Source: Burkholderia cenocepacia
GTDB lineage: Bacteria > Pseudomonadota > Gammaproteobacteria > Burkholderiales > Burkholderiaceae
DNA length: 64,000 bases
Reading direction: 5' to 3'
Assembly (NCBI RefSeq): GCF_014211915.1
Contig: NZ_CP060042.1
Coordinates: 96,145 to 160,144 of the forward strand
Under the pieces are notes generated by a model, which had not been told where the DNA came from, ran no database searches, and saw only the letters and a program-made list of their open reading frames with translations. Shown in pieces: positions 45,800 to 53,232 of this stretch. Within the stretch, counting starts at the first letter, position 1; the number at the start of each line of letters is the position of its first letter. The position numbers and the translations under genes were made by a program.

Positions 45800-47908
45800 T
45801 CACCCCAACAAGTCGCCGAGACCGGCGCGGCCGGTGGGCCGTTCGCCGGTGACTGGCTCGCGGGGAGCCGACGTACTGTGAACTTCGCCGGTGTCACCGT
45901 CGACGATTTCGCCAGTCGACAGCGAGATCACATTGGACGGTCGTGCTACGCAGCCAGAAGTGTTCGGCGCGGGGGCACCGACAGCCGGACCGGCCGAAGC
46001 GGCGTTGGTCGCCGAATCCTCGGCGGCCGTGGTCGGTGCGCCGGAAGGATTGGGTGACGGGGAGTGGGACGGGGACGGGTCGCTGCCGAACCTCGCCGTC
46101 GGGCTGGGCGGGGAAGGTAGCGCAGTCGATTGTCTCTCCGGCGCAGCCGGACGGTCAGCTGCAGCGCCTGCCGGAAGCCAGAGATCGTACGTTTGGCGCG
46201 GGATGAAGGGCGTCACCGTTTGGGGATGGGGGACGTACTCGTACTTGACCCGGGCAACCGGATAGTCGCTCGGCGTGACCAGATAGCCCTGCATGTCGGG
46301 CAGGTGCAGAATTTCTGATGAGAGGACGAGATCGCGGAGATTGCGTCGCGCAAAAACGCTCATGCCGTCGCGCCGCTCGTCGATGCCGAGATTCAGGCTT
46401 TCCTCCTTTTCGTCGAGGTCGGCCTGACCGATCGCGTTGGCCAATGCCTTGGCCGCGTCACCATCGGTCACGCGCAACAGGAGCTTGGTCTGGCATCCGG
46501 AGATGATCGTGCGCGCCAAGTGCTCGCCGTAGATCTGGAAGAGTTGGGAAAAGTCCTGGATGCCGAGTACGAAGCAACCGCCGTACTTCCGAATGTTGGT
46601 AACGGCGAGCTTCATGATCTCGAGCTTTTGCAGAGTGGGGAGCTCGTCGTAGAAGTACCAGAGACGTTCGCGATGAATCGGCTTGAGCGTCAGCAGCGAC
46701 CGGATAGCGATATCACACCAGAGGCTGATGAGCGGAAGCAGGGCGGTTTTCTGCTCCTCGTTGACGGTAATGAACAGCCAGGAATCGTCGTCTTCATCCT
46801 CATTCTGGATCCATTCTCGGATCGAAAATGGCTCGCCTTCGTCGTGCAGGTAACGAAAGCAATCGAGCTGGTTCTGCACGGTCATCTTGAGGCTCATGCC
46901 CGTACGCTCAGTGACTGGATCGACGTAGGTCGCCGCAGACTCGTTCGCTAGGATCGCGTGCAATTCCTCGAGATTGCTATGGGCGATGGCCTTGTACAGC
47001 GCTGCGTTGGTTCGTTTGTTGTCGCCGCCAAGCGCACGAATCGCTCCCTTGAAAACCATGCGCCCCGCAATCGCGAAGAATGGGTCGGCGACATTCGGTG
47101 GAATCGGGATGAGCCCCTCAGCCAGCCCGTCGTAATGGATCTCGCTTTGGATTTCGCGCCAGGCATTCCAGTTCGGGCTACGCGCGTCGAGCGGATTCAG
47201 GATGACGTCCTTCCCTTCGCGGTAATACGCAGCGGTGAATTCGCCTGATGGGTCATAGACGATCGCCCGTTTTTTGCGGGCGCGCACCTGATCCATCAGC
47301 GCAAAAAACTGCTGGGACTTGCCACTGCCTTGGGCACCAGAAAAGAGTGTGCCGAGCACTTCGGCCTTCTTCCGCATCGGCACGCCGGCGATGCGATAGG
47401 GGCTGGCGTCGTCTCGAGCCTCCAGTTCCTTGATGAGCTCCTTTGCTTTGACGAGCTTGGCACCGCGCACCTGCTTGTCGGTAAGTTTTCCGCGGCCGTA
47501 CTCCATCCAAAACAGGACGGAAAGGAACGTGACGGCAATAGCGGTTAAAACAGCGTACAGGGCAGCATTGCGCGCATAGATGAAGAACTCGTCGGCCGCA
47601 TCCTCGGTAAACGACAGCGCCGCAGCGGGCGGCAGTGCCGTGTCGTCGTTGCCGAGGTGGAACGAGACGTTCGGATTGGCCATCGGAACGACTGTGAGGA
47701 TTTCCGCCTCCACGTGCTTGATCGTCAAATAGCGAGTTTCGGCGGACGTGACGAAATACAGGTATGCACCGCCGGCCAGCGCACCGACGAGAATTGCCGC
47801 GATGACAACCGCCACGATCGCACTGGTGAGAAGCTTTGCCTGTTGCCACCAGAGGGCAGTTCCTCGTGAAAAGGTGGCGAGTCCGCTGGGGGAGCGTTGA
47901 TCAGCCAT
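45800..47908 (-). CDS. traD: TraD coupling protein (type IV secretion DNA pump), 702 aa
   Basis: Two N-terminal membrane helices (about 28-52 and 113-133) are followed by the ATPase with Walker A FSGAQGSGKSQQ, VYDPSGEF, Walker B WYFYDELPTLQKLE and the TraD motif YGGCFVLGIQDFSQLFQIYG. The C-terminal about 130 residues are Pro/Ser/Ala-rich and likely disordered, ending RAGLGDLLG, a probable relaxosome-contact tail. The start overlaps the ribbon-helix-helix gene by 8 bp. Confidence 0.95.
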   Translation of the reverse strand: MADQRSPSGLATFSRGTALWWQQAKLLTSAIVAVVIAAILVGALAGGAYLYFVTSAETRYLTIKHVEAEILTVVPMANPNVSFHLGNDDTALPPAAALSFTEDAADEFFIYARNAALYAVLTAIAVTFLSVLFWMEYGRGKLTDKQVRGAKLVKAKELIKELEARDDASPYRIAGVPMRKKAEVLGTLFSGAQGSGKSQQFFALMDQVRARKKRAIVYDPSGEFTAAYYREGKDVILNPLDARSPNWNAWREIQSEIHYDGLAEGLIPIPPNVADPFFAIAGRMVFKGAIRALGGDNKRTNAALYKAIAHSNLEELHAILANESAATYVDPVTERTGMSLKMTVQNQLDCFRYLHDEGEPFSIREWIQNEDEDDDSWLFITVNEEQKTALLPLISLWCDIAIRSLLTLKPIHRERLWYFYDELPTLQKLEIMKLAVTNIRKYGGCFVLGIQDFSQLFQIYGEHLARTIISGCQTKLLLRVTDGDAAKALANAIGQADLDEKEESLNLGIDERRDGMSVFARRNLRDLVLSSEILHLPDMQGYLVTPSDYPVARVKYEYVPHPQTVTPFIPRQTYDLWLPAGAAADRPAAPERQSTALPSPPSPTARFGSDPSPSHSPSPNPSGAPTTAAEDSATNAASAGPAVGAPAPNTSGCVARPSNVISLSTGEIVDGDTGEVHSTSAPREPVTGERPTGRAGLGDLLG

Positions 47909-48302
47909 TGCTCTCTCCCAGCAGTTTCTTGGTAGCGGCTTCGGCGCGATCCTGTGCCTGGTGAAAGAACTGGATGTTTCTGTCGCTGATGATGCTGGTC
48001 AGGACTTCGCGGCTGAAGAACACCGCTTGAACCAGTTCGGACGGTAGCGTCTGGACGGATTTGCCGGGGCCGCCATCGGACGGCATGTGCCCACTCAGTT
48101 GCTGAATGAGCGCCTTGAGACGCTGGTCGATGAGCGAGACATTTTCGGTGACGACGCCGAGCGCAAGCTGCTTGCGAATGTAGTCGGACAGCGAGACACC
48201 GTTCTCCTGCGCCTTGCGCCGATAGAAGCGTTCCGACTCGGGATCGAGTTTGAAGGAGATGGGTTTGGACGCACCTTTCCCCGGCGTTTTGAGACGCGGC
48301 AT
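47901..48302 (-). CDS. ribbon-helix-helix relaxosome accessory protein (TraY/MobC-like), 133 aa
   Basis: Residues about 12-50 (KPISFKLDPESERFYRRKAQ, NGVSLSDYIRKQLALGV) form a ribbon-helix-helix DNA-binding motif. The remainder is helical (SLIDQRLKALIQQL). It heads the traY-like/traD/traI operon and starts 430 bp from oriT. It probably binds the repeats at 48651-48731, bends oriT for TraI and represses its own promoter. Confidence 0.8.
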   Translation of the reverse strand: MPRLKTPGKGASKPISFKLDPESERFYRRKAQENGVSLSDYIRKQLALGVVTENVSLIDQRLKALIQQLSGHMPSDGGPGKSVQTLPSELVQAVFFSREVLTSIISDRNIQFFHQAQDRAEAATKKLLGESNG

Positions 48303-48730
48303 GAAGACCTCGTAGCGAGAGATCCTTACCTTTTTGTGGCCGTGGTTATGTGCGGATTGAGCTGCGGATACGCGCTTCCGTCGTGTGAAGATGTTAGCAC
48401 ATGGTCACGCTGTTTCGTCATACGGCTACGTGTTTTTCTAGTAGCGGGGACAATCTTGTCGTTTCGCATTGTTTTCTCTATCAACATCCGCCTCGCGCCT
48501 TTAAAGCACTGATTTAATTATCGTTTTCTGCATATCTGGATCCTCATTGAATTTAGGTGTACTACCGTGACGCCAATGGTGTAATACGCATATATCCGGT
48601 GTCACGTGAGCTTTCGATCGTAGGCTGAACGGTATTAAAAGGGTTTTACGGGCGTCATACCGGCATACGCTATATCCAGCTTTGAGTTTCGGCTGTAGCT
48701 TAGCGATATCGCGATTTTAGGCGTCGTACC
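48303..48730. promoter_or_regulatory. oriT-proximal spacer with accessory-protein binding-site candidates
   Basis: AT-richer intergenic region. Direct repeat GGCGTCATACCG (48651-48662) / GGCGTCGTACCG (48720-48731), 11 of 12 identical. Imperfect inverted repeat CGTGACGCC/GGTGTCACG around 48570-48610. Palindrome GCGATATCGC at 48703-48712. Together these look like relaxosome protein sites plus the promoter of the ribbon-helix-helix gene. Confidence 0.55.
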
Positions 48731-48790
48731 GCTTAAAGGCTTGCGCAGCAAGGCTTTAAGCGCCCGCAACGGAGTTGCGTGGTGTGTGAC
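48731..48790 (+). other. oriT: origin of transfer (oriT) with predicted nic site at 48787/48788
   Basis: A 14-bp inverted repeat with one mismatch (GCTTAAAGGCTTGC ... GCAAGGCTTTAAGC, 48731-48761) precedes a nic-proximal hairpin CGCAAC-GGA-GTTGCG (48765-48779), then GTGGTGTGT/GACC. Plasmid F has the same order: hairpin with a GTTTTTGC arm, then GTGGGGTGT/GGTG, 8 of 9 identical up to the nick. The plus strand would be cut and transferred with its 5' end at 48788. The MOB-F relaxase gene nearby supports the assignment. Confidence 0.85.
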
Positions 48791-48888
48791 CGTCTGGTCG
48801 GGGGGTGGGGCTTGCCCCACGGGTCGCCCCCCGGACGGACGGTATCTGGATGGTGATGCCCGGACGGGTCCGGGAATCACCGGTTTTT
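48790..48888 (+). other. two strong stem-loops directly 3' of nic; the second is terminator-like
   Basis: First: GTGGGGC-TT-GCCCCAC (48805-48820) nested inside arms CCGTCTGG/CCGGACGG with G6/C6 runs (48790-48838). Second: GGTGATgCCCGGAC-GG-GTCCGGGaATCACC (48852-48881) followed by TTTTT (48884-48888), a good rightward terminator. On transferred single-stranded DNA both would fold at the leading end. Confidence 0.65.
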
Positions 48889-49133
48889 CAGCAGGCGTCG
48901 CGATCGGCATCGCAGCCAGCAAGAGCGAGGATTTCGTTCCGTTGAGGCGTTCGCCTGGGTGGGGCACAGCGAAAATTTCGGAGAAAGCGGGAGATTGAAG
49001 TACCGACACGAAAGAAAGAAAAACGAGGCGAGCGTCGATCCGTTCCGCACAGGGAAAAAACGGAAAAGGGAGGTCGAACGGAGGCGGGGAGCGGACAGGG
49101 AGAAATTCGGAGCGACGAGAGTGGTTATGCCAC
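48889..49133. other. leading-region spacer, no gene seen
   Basis: Purine-rich on the plus strand (several GAAAG/GGGAG runs around 48970-49110), with no frame that looks like protein. Confidence 0.35.
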
Positions 49134-49280
49134 GCAGGTTTTCCACATATCCACGGGTCCGGACCGACGTCGCGATGCATCACTATCGCAAGAGCGTCGG
49201 CCGCGCGCCGTTTTCCACAACGGTGTTGGTTGTGGGAAACGGGAGAAGCGCGGGGACCGGTGGATATGTGGGAAACCTGC
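49134..49280. repeat. 147-bp nested palindrome after oriT
   Basis: Outer arms of 26 bp with two mismatches (49134-49159 and 49255-49280, core TTCCACATATCCAC / GTGGATATGTGG). Inner arms of 13 bp with one mismatch (CGTTTTCCACAAC 49209-49221 / GTTGTGGGAAACG 49229-49241). All four arms share the TT(T/C)CCACA motif, and GGTCCGGACC sits at 49156-49165. Candidate single-strand initiation site, leading-strand structure or protein-binding iteron. Confidence 0.75.
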
Positions 49281-49369
49281 CGGCGTGCGCGGATTTAGGT
49301 CGTGGATCGATGGGGTGTCGAGGAACAGCCAGAGAGAAAACGCTGTGATCACGTTCGGTTTGGCGGTAT

Positions 49370-49945
49370 TCGGCGGGCGCGACTTGGCGGCCGCCGATCA
49401 CGGTCTGCGCAATTTAGGATTGCGCACTGGATGGGTGGTCCGCGCGGGGCGGCGGCTGCGCAGCGGCGCGGGCGACGCCCCGCGCGGCGACTGTGCGAAA
49501 AAAGCGCGGGGCGGGCGCTCGGCGCGCTGGCTTGGTCGGGTCGGCGGCCGCGACGGTGGCGGCCGCCGTGCTCGAGCTACGCAATGCGTGCATTGCGTCT
49601 GGGTGGATGGTCCGCGCCGGGCGGCGGCCGCGGAATGGCGCGGGCGACGCCCGGCGCGGCGACAGCAGGAAAAACGCGGGAGCGCCGGCACGGTGCACGG
49701 TGCTTCGGGCCGGCGGCCGCGACGGTGGCGGCCGCCGTGCTGGAGCTGCGCAATGCGAGCATTGCGCTCTGGCTAGGTGGTCCGCGCGGGGCGGCGGCCG
49801 CGCAAAACCGCGGGTGACGCCCCGCGCGGCGACAGCAGGAAAAATGCGGGGGCGCCGGATCAGCGCTCGGAGCGGTTGCGTCGGCCGCCGCGACGGTGCC
49901 GGCCGCTTCGCGCGAATTGCGCACCGAGCAATTGCGCCGCGACGG
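49370..49945. repeat. tandem array of about 170-bp structured units (three plus a partial)
   Basis: Units begin near 49432, 49606 and 49774, after a partial unit. Each has (i) a 12-bp stem: CCGCGCGGGGCG/CGCCCCGCGCGG in units 1 (49440/49476) and 3 (49782/49818), changed on both sides to CCGCGCCGGGCG/CGCCCGGCGCGG in unit 2 (49612/49648); (ii) a GGCGGCCGC/GCGGCCGCC stem in units 1 and 2, weaker in unit 3; (iii) a terminal hairpin of GCAATGC/GCATTGC type (49579-49598, 49748-49767; variants at 49406-49426 and about 49911-49937). All reading frames through it are low-complexity Arg/Ala, so it is taken as non-coding. Confidence 0.8.
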
Positions 49946-49993
49946 ATGATGCGCGGGGCAGCGGTGCGACACCGGGGTATCAGGCCCCAGTCT

Positions 49994-50023
49994 TTTACGT
50001 TGCGCGGCCGAATTCCGTTACAC
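49994..50023 (+). promoter_or_regulatory. candidate sigma-70 promoter for the 50065-50376 gene
   Basis: TTTACG (49994-49999), 18-bp spacer, TTACAC (50018-50023), about 40 bp upstream of the start codon. Confidence 0.4.
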
Positions 50024-50064
50024 TTCGCGGCAAGGGGGAGGGGCAAGATGGAGTGATAGAGGCC

Positions 50065-50376
50065 ATGACAGCAGATGCAGGGAAGACAGCGCGCAAGCCG
50101 CGATCGATCGAAGACGAGATCGCGAGGACGGCGGCGAAGCTGAAAAAGCTGCAGGACCAACAGCGCGAGATGATCCGCAGGGAACGCGAACGGAATCACA
50201 AGGCGGTGCTCGAGCTGCTGCGCGCGGAAGGGCTCGACGAGATCCCGGCGGAACAGTGGAAAGAGCGGCTCGAGGCGGTAAAAGTCGCACTCGCGAAACC
50301 GGGTGAGACCCCGGTGCCGGCGAAACCCGCCCAGGGCATGCCGCCAGCCGCTGTCGCCGACGGCGCGTCGGTGTGA
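50065..50376 (+). CDS. coiled-coil mobilisation-type protein (TraD/MobC-like), 103 aa
   Basis: The start MTADAGKTARKPRSIEDEIA at 50065 is chosen because the longer frame enters the repeat array. Residues 15-70 form a charged coiled coil (TAAKLKKLQDQQREMIRRER), then LLRAEGLDEIPAEQWKERL. This resembles small TraD/MobC proteins of IncP/IncQ-type relaxosomes, but also generic plasmid coiled-coil proteins. It is one of the few plus-strand genes in the leading region. Confidence 0.7.
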   Translation: MTADAGKTARKPRSIEDEIARTAAKLKKLQDQQREMIRRERERNHKAVLELLRAEGLDEIPAEQWKERLEAVKVALAKPGETPVPAKPAQGMPPAAVADGASV

Positions 50377-50381
50377 TAATT

Positions 50382-50521
50382 GGGGCAATCCGGCGACGCG
50401 CGAAGTATGCGCGGAGCGGGATTGCCCCGATTCATTTGCGCAGCGCGCAAACTGGCTAACGCATTGGTCGCGGGCTGGCGGGTGGTCGCGGCGTAGCGGC
50501 GAGCGCCCGCCAGCCCGCGAC
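50382..50521. terminator. two strong hairpins between convergent genes
   Basis: GGGGCAATCC/GGATTGCCCC (50382-50391/50419-50428) right after the 50376 stop, and a perfect 16-bp arm pair GTCGCGGGCTGGCGGG (50467-50482) / CCCGCCAGCCCGCGAC (50506-50521). No T-run follows. They separate the plus-strand gene from the antitoxin gene and may act as a bidirectional barrier. Confidence 0.55.
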
Positions 50522-50540
50522 GCCGCGCAAAAATCCCGGC

Positions 50541-50840
50541 TCAGGCGTGCTCGTGTACAGGCGTCGTTACGGTCAAAGTGAGGCCGAGCGCGCGCACCAC
50601 ACGCAGGATCGTCGCGAATTCCGGGTTGCCGTGCTCGTCCAGCGCTTTGTAGAGGCTTTCGCGGCCAACGCCCGCGTCGCGCGCAATCTGCGTCATGCCG
50701 CGCGCACGCGCCACAGTGCCGATGGCTTCCTGAATGTCGGCAGAATCGCCAGTCTCGAACGAAACCCGCAGATATTCGGCCTGCGCCTCGGGCGTGTCGA
50801 GGTATTCGGCCGCGTCAAACGGCGTTGTCTTGATACCCAT
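50541..50840 (-). CDS. antitoxin of a HigBA/RelE-type addiction module, 99 aa
   Basis: Start MGIKTTPFDAAEYLDTPEAQ at 50840. The second half is an XRE helix-turn-helix (ARARGMTQIARDAGVGRESL, YKALDEHGNPEFATILRVVR). The YLDTPEAQAEYL opening is typical of the putative addiction module antidote family. It lies 1 bp after the toxin gene (toxin first, as in higBA). Confidence 0.9.
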   Translation of the reverse strand: MGIKTTPFDAAEYLDTPEAQAEYLRVSFETGDSADIQEAIGTVARARGMTQIARDAGVGRESLYKALDEHGNPEFATILRVVRALGLTLTVTTPVHEHA

Positions 50841-50841
50841 G

Positions 50842-51135
50842 TCAATCTCCCAATTGCGCCGAAAGCGCGATAGCGCGCTCAATGTCGCGCTGCTGCGTTG
50901 ACTTGTCGCCACCGCATAGCAGGATGACGAGCGTTGAGCCTCGTTGGACAAAGTAGACGCGATAGCCGGGGCCGACGTGCACGCGCATTTCGCTCACCCC
51001 GGCACCAACCGACTTCACGTCCCCGTACTGGCCGCGCGCGAGCCGTTGAATCCGCTTGGCGATCTGCGCGCGCGCGATGTGGTCACGTAGGCCGCGCAGC
51101 CATTTCGCGAAGTCGTCTGTCTGCTCGATTCTCAT
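50842..51135 (-). CDS. RelE/ParE-family toxin (HigB-like), 97 aa
   Basis: Pattern of the phage-derived killer family: DDFAKWLRGLRDHIARAQIA, IQRLARGQYGDVKSVGAGVS, ELRV-like EMRVHVGPGYRVYFVQRG and LLCGGDKSTQQRDIERA. Members cleave mRNA at the ribosome. Length is typical. It sits in the leading region, where early expression in a recipient would favour retention. Confidence 0.9.
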   Translation of the reverse strand: MRIEQTDDFAKWLRGLRDHIARAQIAKRIQRLARGQYGDVKSVGAGVSEMRVHVGPGYRVYFVQRGSTLVILLCGGDKSTQQRDIERAIALSAQLGD

Positions 51136-51145
51136 AGCCTATATA

Positions 51146-51161
51146 GTATCCCATAGGATAC
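51146..51161. promoter_or_regulatory. operator of the toxin-antitoxin module
   Basis: Perfect palindrome GTATCC-CATA-GGATAC, 11 bp upstream of the toxin start and overlapping a TACTATATA -10-like element on the minus strand. Expected binding site for the antitoxin. Confidence 0.7.
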
Positions 51162-51238
51162 AAAAGTTCAAGGTGCATTCTGGCTACCGGCCGGAGGGCC
51201 GGCGACGCGATCAGTGCGCGTCGAAGCGGGCGCGGTTT

Positions 51239-51382
51239 TCACGCGACGCGCTCGACCTCTACAAACTGCGAGCCAAAGAGCGATTCCGCACGGGTCCAAG
51301 CTTCTTCGTAACTGCATGCGTCGATGATCTCGACGTCGAATCCAGTCGCTGTCTTGTAGGTGATCGCCCACTGAGCGCGCAC
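51239..51382 (-). CDS. tiny hypothetical protein, 47 aa
   Basis: GTG start at 51380-51382 with GGAG 7 bp ahead. The product MRAQWAITYKTATGFDVEII ... SYEEAWTRAESLFGS has a compact, protein-like composition. It lies in line with the other minus-strand leading-region genes. Confidence 0.55.
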   Translation of the reverse strand: MRAQWAITYKTATGFDVEIIDACSYEEAWTRAESLFGSQFVEVERVA

Positions 51383-51439
51383 GTCAAATCTCCTTCGTGA
51401 AGTCCCGCTATAACGGACGCGGGTTGCGTCGATGACGCG

Positions 51440-51661
51440 TTATTGCGAAAACGCGCCATCGAACACGGCGCGTTGCGTGTCGGACAGGTGCGTCGCGTCG
51501 ATCTGCGTAGCGCCGTTCACGATCATCAGCGCGTAGGGTTCGGCAAGAATCCGCGCTTCGCGACACAGGATCGGATCGCCTTCGACGCTCGGTTTGCGGG
51601 CGCGCCAAATGTTGATCGCGCGCTCGATCTGCTCGATATGCAAAACTGTGGTGATGTTCAT
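51440..51661 (-). CDS. DUF3717 domain protein, 73 aa
   Basis: Start MNITTVLHIEQIERAINIWR at 51661. The pattern IERAINIWRARKPS, REARILAEPYALMIV fits DUF3717, a small family frequent in Burkholderia. Function unknown. This is one of the taxonomic hints for the window. Confidence 0.75.
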   Translation of the reverse strand: MNITTVLHIEQIERAINIWRARKPSVEGDPILCREARILAEPYALMIVNGATQIDATHLSDTQRAVFDGAFSQ

Positions 51662-51705
51662 CGCTTTCGCTCCGTGACGTGCGCCGTGTTCGCGACGCAC
51701 GCAGG

Positions 51706-52185
51706 TTAGTCGATGCATTCGTCGAAGTGCCAGCGCGATTCCATTTCCTTGGCGGCACCGATTGCCTCCTGAAGTGTCGCGCGCGGATGGCCGGCGTTCG
51801 GCTCGCAATCGCCGCCCCGATGAGAGACTTCGAGGGCAGGGACATAGCCGTCCCGGGTAAGGCTTACGCTCGGGCGCGTTTCGTTCAACCCGTCCATGTC
51901 GTTGAGCCATTCCCCGAACCAAACGACTCGACCGCGTTCCTCGGCTTCGAAACCGTCATCCCAATGCGGAATCAGACTGGGCTCGCCCGCCAGCAAGAGC
52001 GACATGTCGGCCCCTTCGAGGCATGCACGTGCTCCGCTCGCGCGGGCGCAGATTTCAGCATCCCAGAGGTATTGCTCGGCCTTATCTTCGTTGCCGGCAG
52101 TTACAGCGATGCGAAACAGCGCAAGTTGCGCGCGCGCTTCGAGGGCAAAATCGAAACTGTCGACGGGAGTGCGATCAAATTTCAC
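51706..52185 (-). CDS. hypothetical protein, 159 aa
   Basis: GTG start at 52183-52185 with GGAG 6 bp ahead; the longer open frame overlaps the next gene. Helical N-terminus (FDFALEARAQLALFRIAVTA) and an acidic, Trp-rich middle (LIPHWDDGFEAEERGRVVWF, GEWLNDMDGLNE). Soluble, probably early-expressed. Family unknown. Confidence 0.6.
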   Translation of the reverse strand: MKFDRTPVDSFDFALEARAQLALFRIAVTAGNEDKAEQYLWDAEICARASGARACLEGADMSLLLAGEPSLIPHWDDGFEAEERGRVVWFGEWLNDMDGLNETRPSVSLTRDGYVPALEVSHRGGDCEPNAGHPRATLQEAIGAAKEMESRWHFDECID

Positions 52186-52231
52186 GGTTCGCTCCGATCG
52201 GCGCGCCAGCGTCGGCGCGCCCGCAAAATGG

Positions 52232-52498
52232 TCAATGGAAGATGCCGAGTGCTTCACGGATGACGCGTTGAGCGCTCGCAGCGCCGTAGCGCTCGCCCCG
52301 TGCGTACGCCTTTTCGTAGACCTTGATCGCGACATTGATTTGCCACGCGGTCCAGTCGATCGTGGGCAGCGAAAATGCCAGTTCGCCGTCGTCGCCATGA
52401 TGTACCGCGATGGAGGGCGCAGCACTTTCGCAGCGCGCAATCGCGAAAAAACCTTCCGTGATACCTTCGATCATCAGTTCGTCAGTCTCGTAGCTCAT
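52232..52498 (-). CDS. hypothetical protein, 88 aa
   Basis: Start MSYETDELMIEGITEGFFAI at 52498 with CGGAG ahead. Soluble, mixed composition (WTAWQINVAIKVYEKAYARG). In line with neighbours and probably in the same transcript from the palindrome at 52826-53036. Confidence 0.6.
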   Translation of the reverse strand: MSYETDELMIEGITEGFFAIARCESAAPSIAVHHGDDGELAFSLPTIDWTAWQINVAIKVYEKAYARGERYGAASAQRVIREALGIFH

Positions 52499-52512
52499 CG
52501 TGAATCTCCGGG

Positions 52513-52801
52513 TCATTGCCAAACCGGCGACCACGCGCCGGACGAAAGGCGAAACAGGGTGATGCGCCGAGCGCGACCGTCGATGCTCGTTTCGAGCCGC
52601 ACGGCGCGCGCGTCGTCATCAGGGCGGGTCCAGCGGTACAAAACACGAAACGGGGCATCAACCGGGCAGCCGAGCCAGTGCGCGGCGGTCACGCGCAGGC
52701 GATTTTTCGTGTGTCGAATGCCTGCCTGGCGGTGAGCCTCGGGGGTGCGGGGGAACGCCCGCGCGTGTGTGCGTGATTCGGTCGGGGGTGGTTGTGCTCA
52801 C
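52513..52801 (-). pseudogene. small protein sharing its leader with the ParB-like gene, frameshifted in this sequence
   Basis: GTG start at 52799-52801 (AAAGGACG ahead) gives MSTTTPDRITHTRAGVPPHP. The credible C-terminus (TKNRLRVTAAHWLGCPVDAP, FRVLYRWTRP, ITLFRLSSGAWSPVWQ) is in another frame. The junction is the G5 run at 52741-52745. Two added bases (as in a run of seven) or one removed join them as PPHPPEAHRQAG. The ParB-like protein has PPHPPEAHRTAD at the same place. Repaired length is about 96 aa. Function unknown. Confidence 0.6.
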
Positions 52802-52825
52802 GATTTCGTCCTTTTGTGTCGGGTT

Positions 52826-53036
52826 GTGGATCTGCCATTGGGAGCCGCCTCGACGCGGGTTTAGCGCGGGCAGGCACGGGTGCAAGGGCGCGCCCGGAGG
52901 CCGCATGCGGAGCGCAGGCGTAGCCGAGCACCGAACGGGTGAGGACGTGGGCGGAGCGAAGCGCAGCCTTTACCCTTGCGCCCGTGCCTGCCCGCGCTAT
53001 GCGTCGAAAAGGGGCGGCTCCCAATGGCAGATCCAC
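52826..53036 (-). promoter_or_regulatory. giant palindrome HP1, candidate single-stranded-DNA promoter (Frpo-like)
   Basis: Arms 52826-52888 and 52973-53036 pair over most of their length around an 84-nt loop. The right arm carries TTGCGC (52976-52981), 16 bp, TATGCG (52998-53003). The left arm carries the complement of TTGCAC, 16 bp, TAAACC (52858-52885), so the -35 is paired and the -10 is mispaired. If the plus strand folds on itself, RNA polymerase would start leftward into 52801 and the genes below it. The structure starts 24 bp upstream of that gene. Confidence 0.72.
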
Positions 53037-53232
53037 GCGCTTAACCCGGCGCAAAAGGATGGAGCGCAACCACGCGGTTTCCCCGGCCGGATCGCGCACA
53101 CGGCGCGGGGCAGCCGGCCCCGCGCCCCCTCGGCCGGCGTAGCCGGCCGCTAGACCTGCTGTCCGCCCGCGAGTAGCGGGCGCGTACTCCACGAGCAAGC
53201 GAAGCGCGCAGCGCCGGCACGGCGCGCAGACG
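53037..53232. other. GC-rich hairpin cluster between HP1 and the 93-bp element
   Basis: Several short strong stems (GCGCGGGGC/GCCCCGCGC near 53103-53126, GGCCGG/CCGGCC near 53132-53148, CCCGC/GCGGG near 53166-53180). Frames here are low-complexity. No gene supported. Confidence 0.4.

Noticed and set aside
49293..50064. Long plus- and minus-strand frames through the tandem array
   Set aside because: Low-complexity Arg/Ala products in every frame caused by GC-rich repeats; stems with compensatory change argue for structure instead.
52689..53198. 169-codon minus-strand frame covering palindrome HP1
   Set aside because: Its sequence is dictated by the palindrome; the downstream gene starts at 52801 with a good ribosome site.
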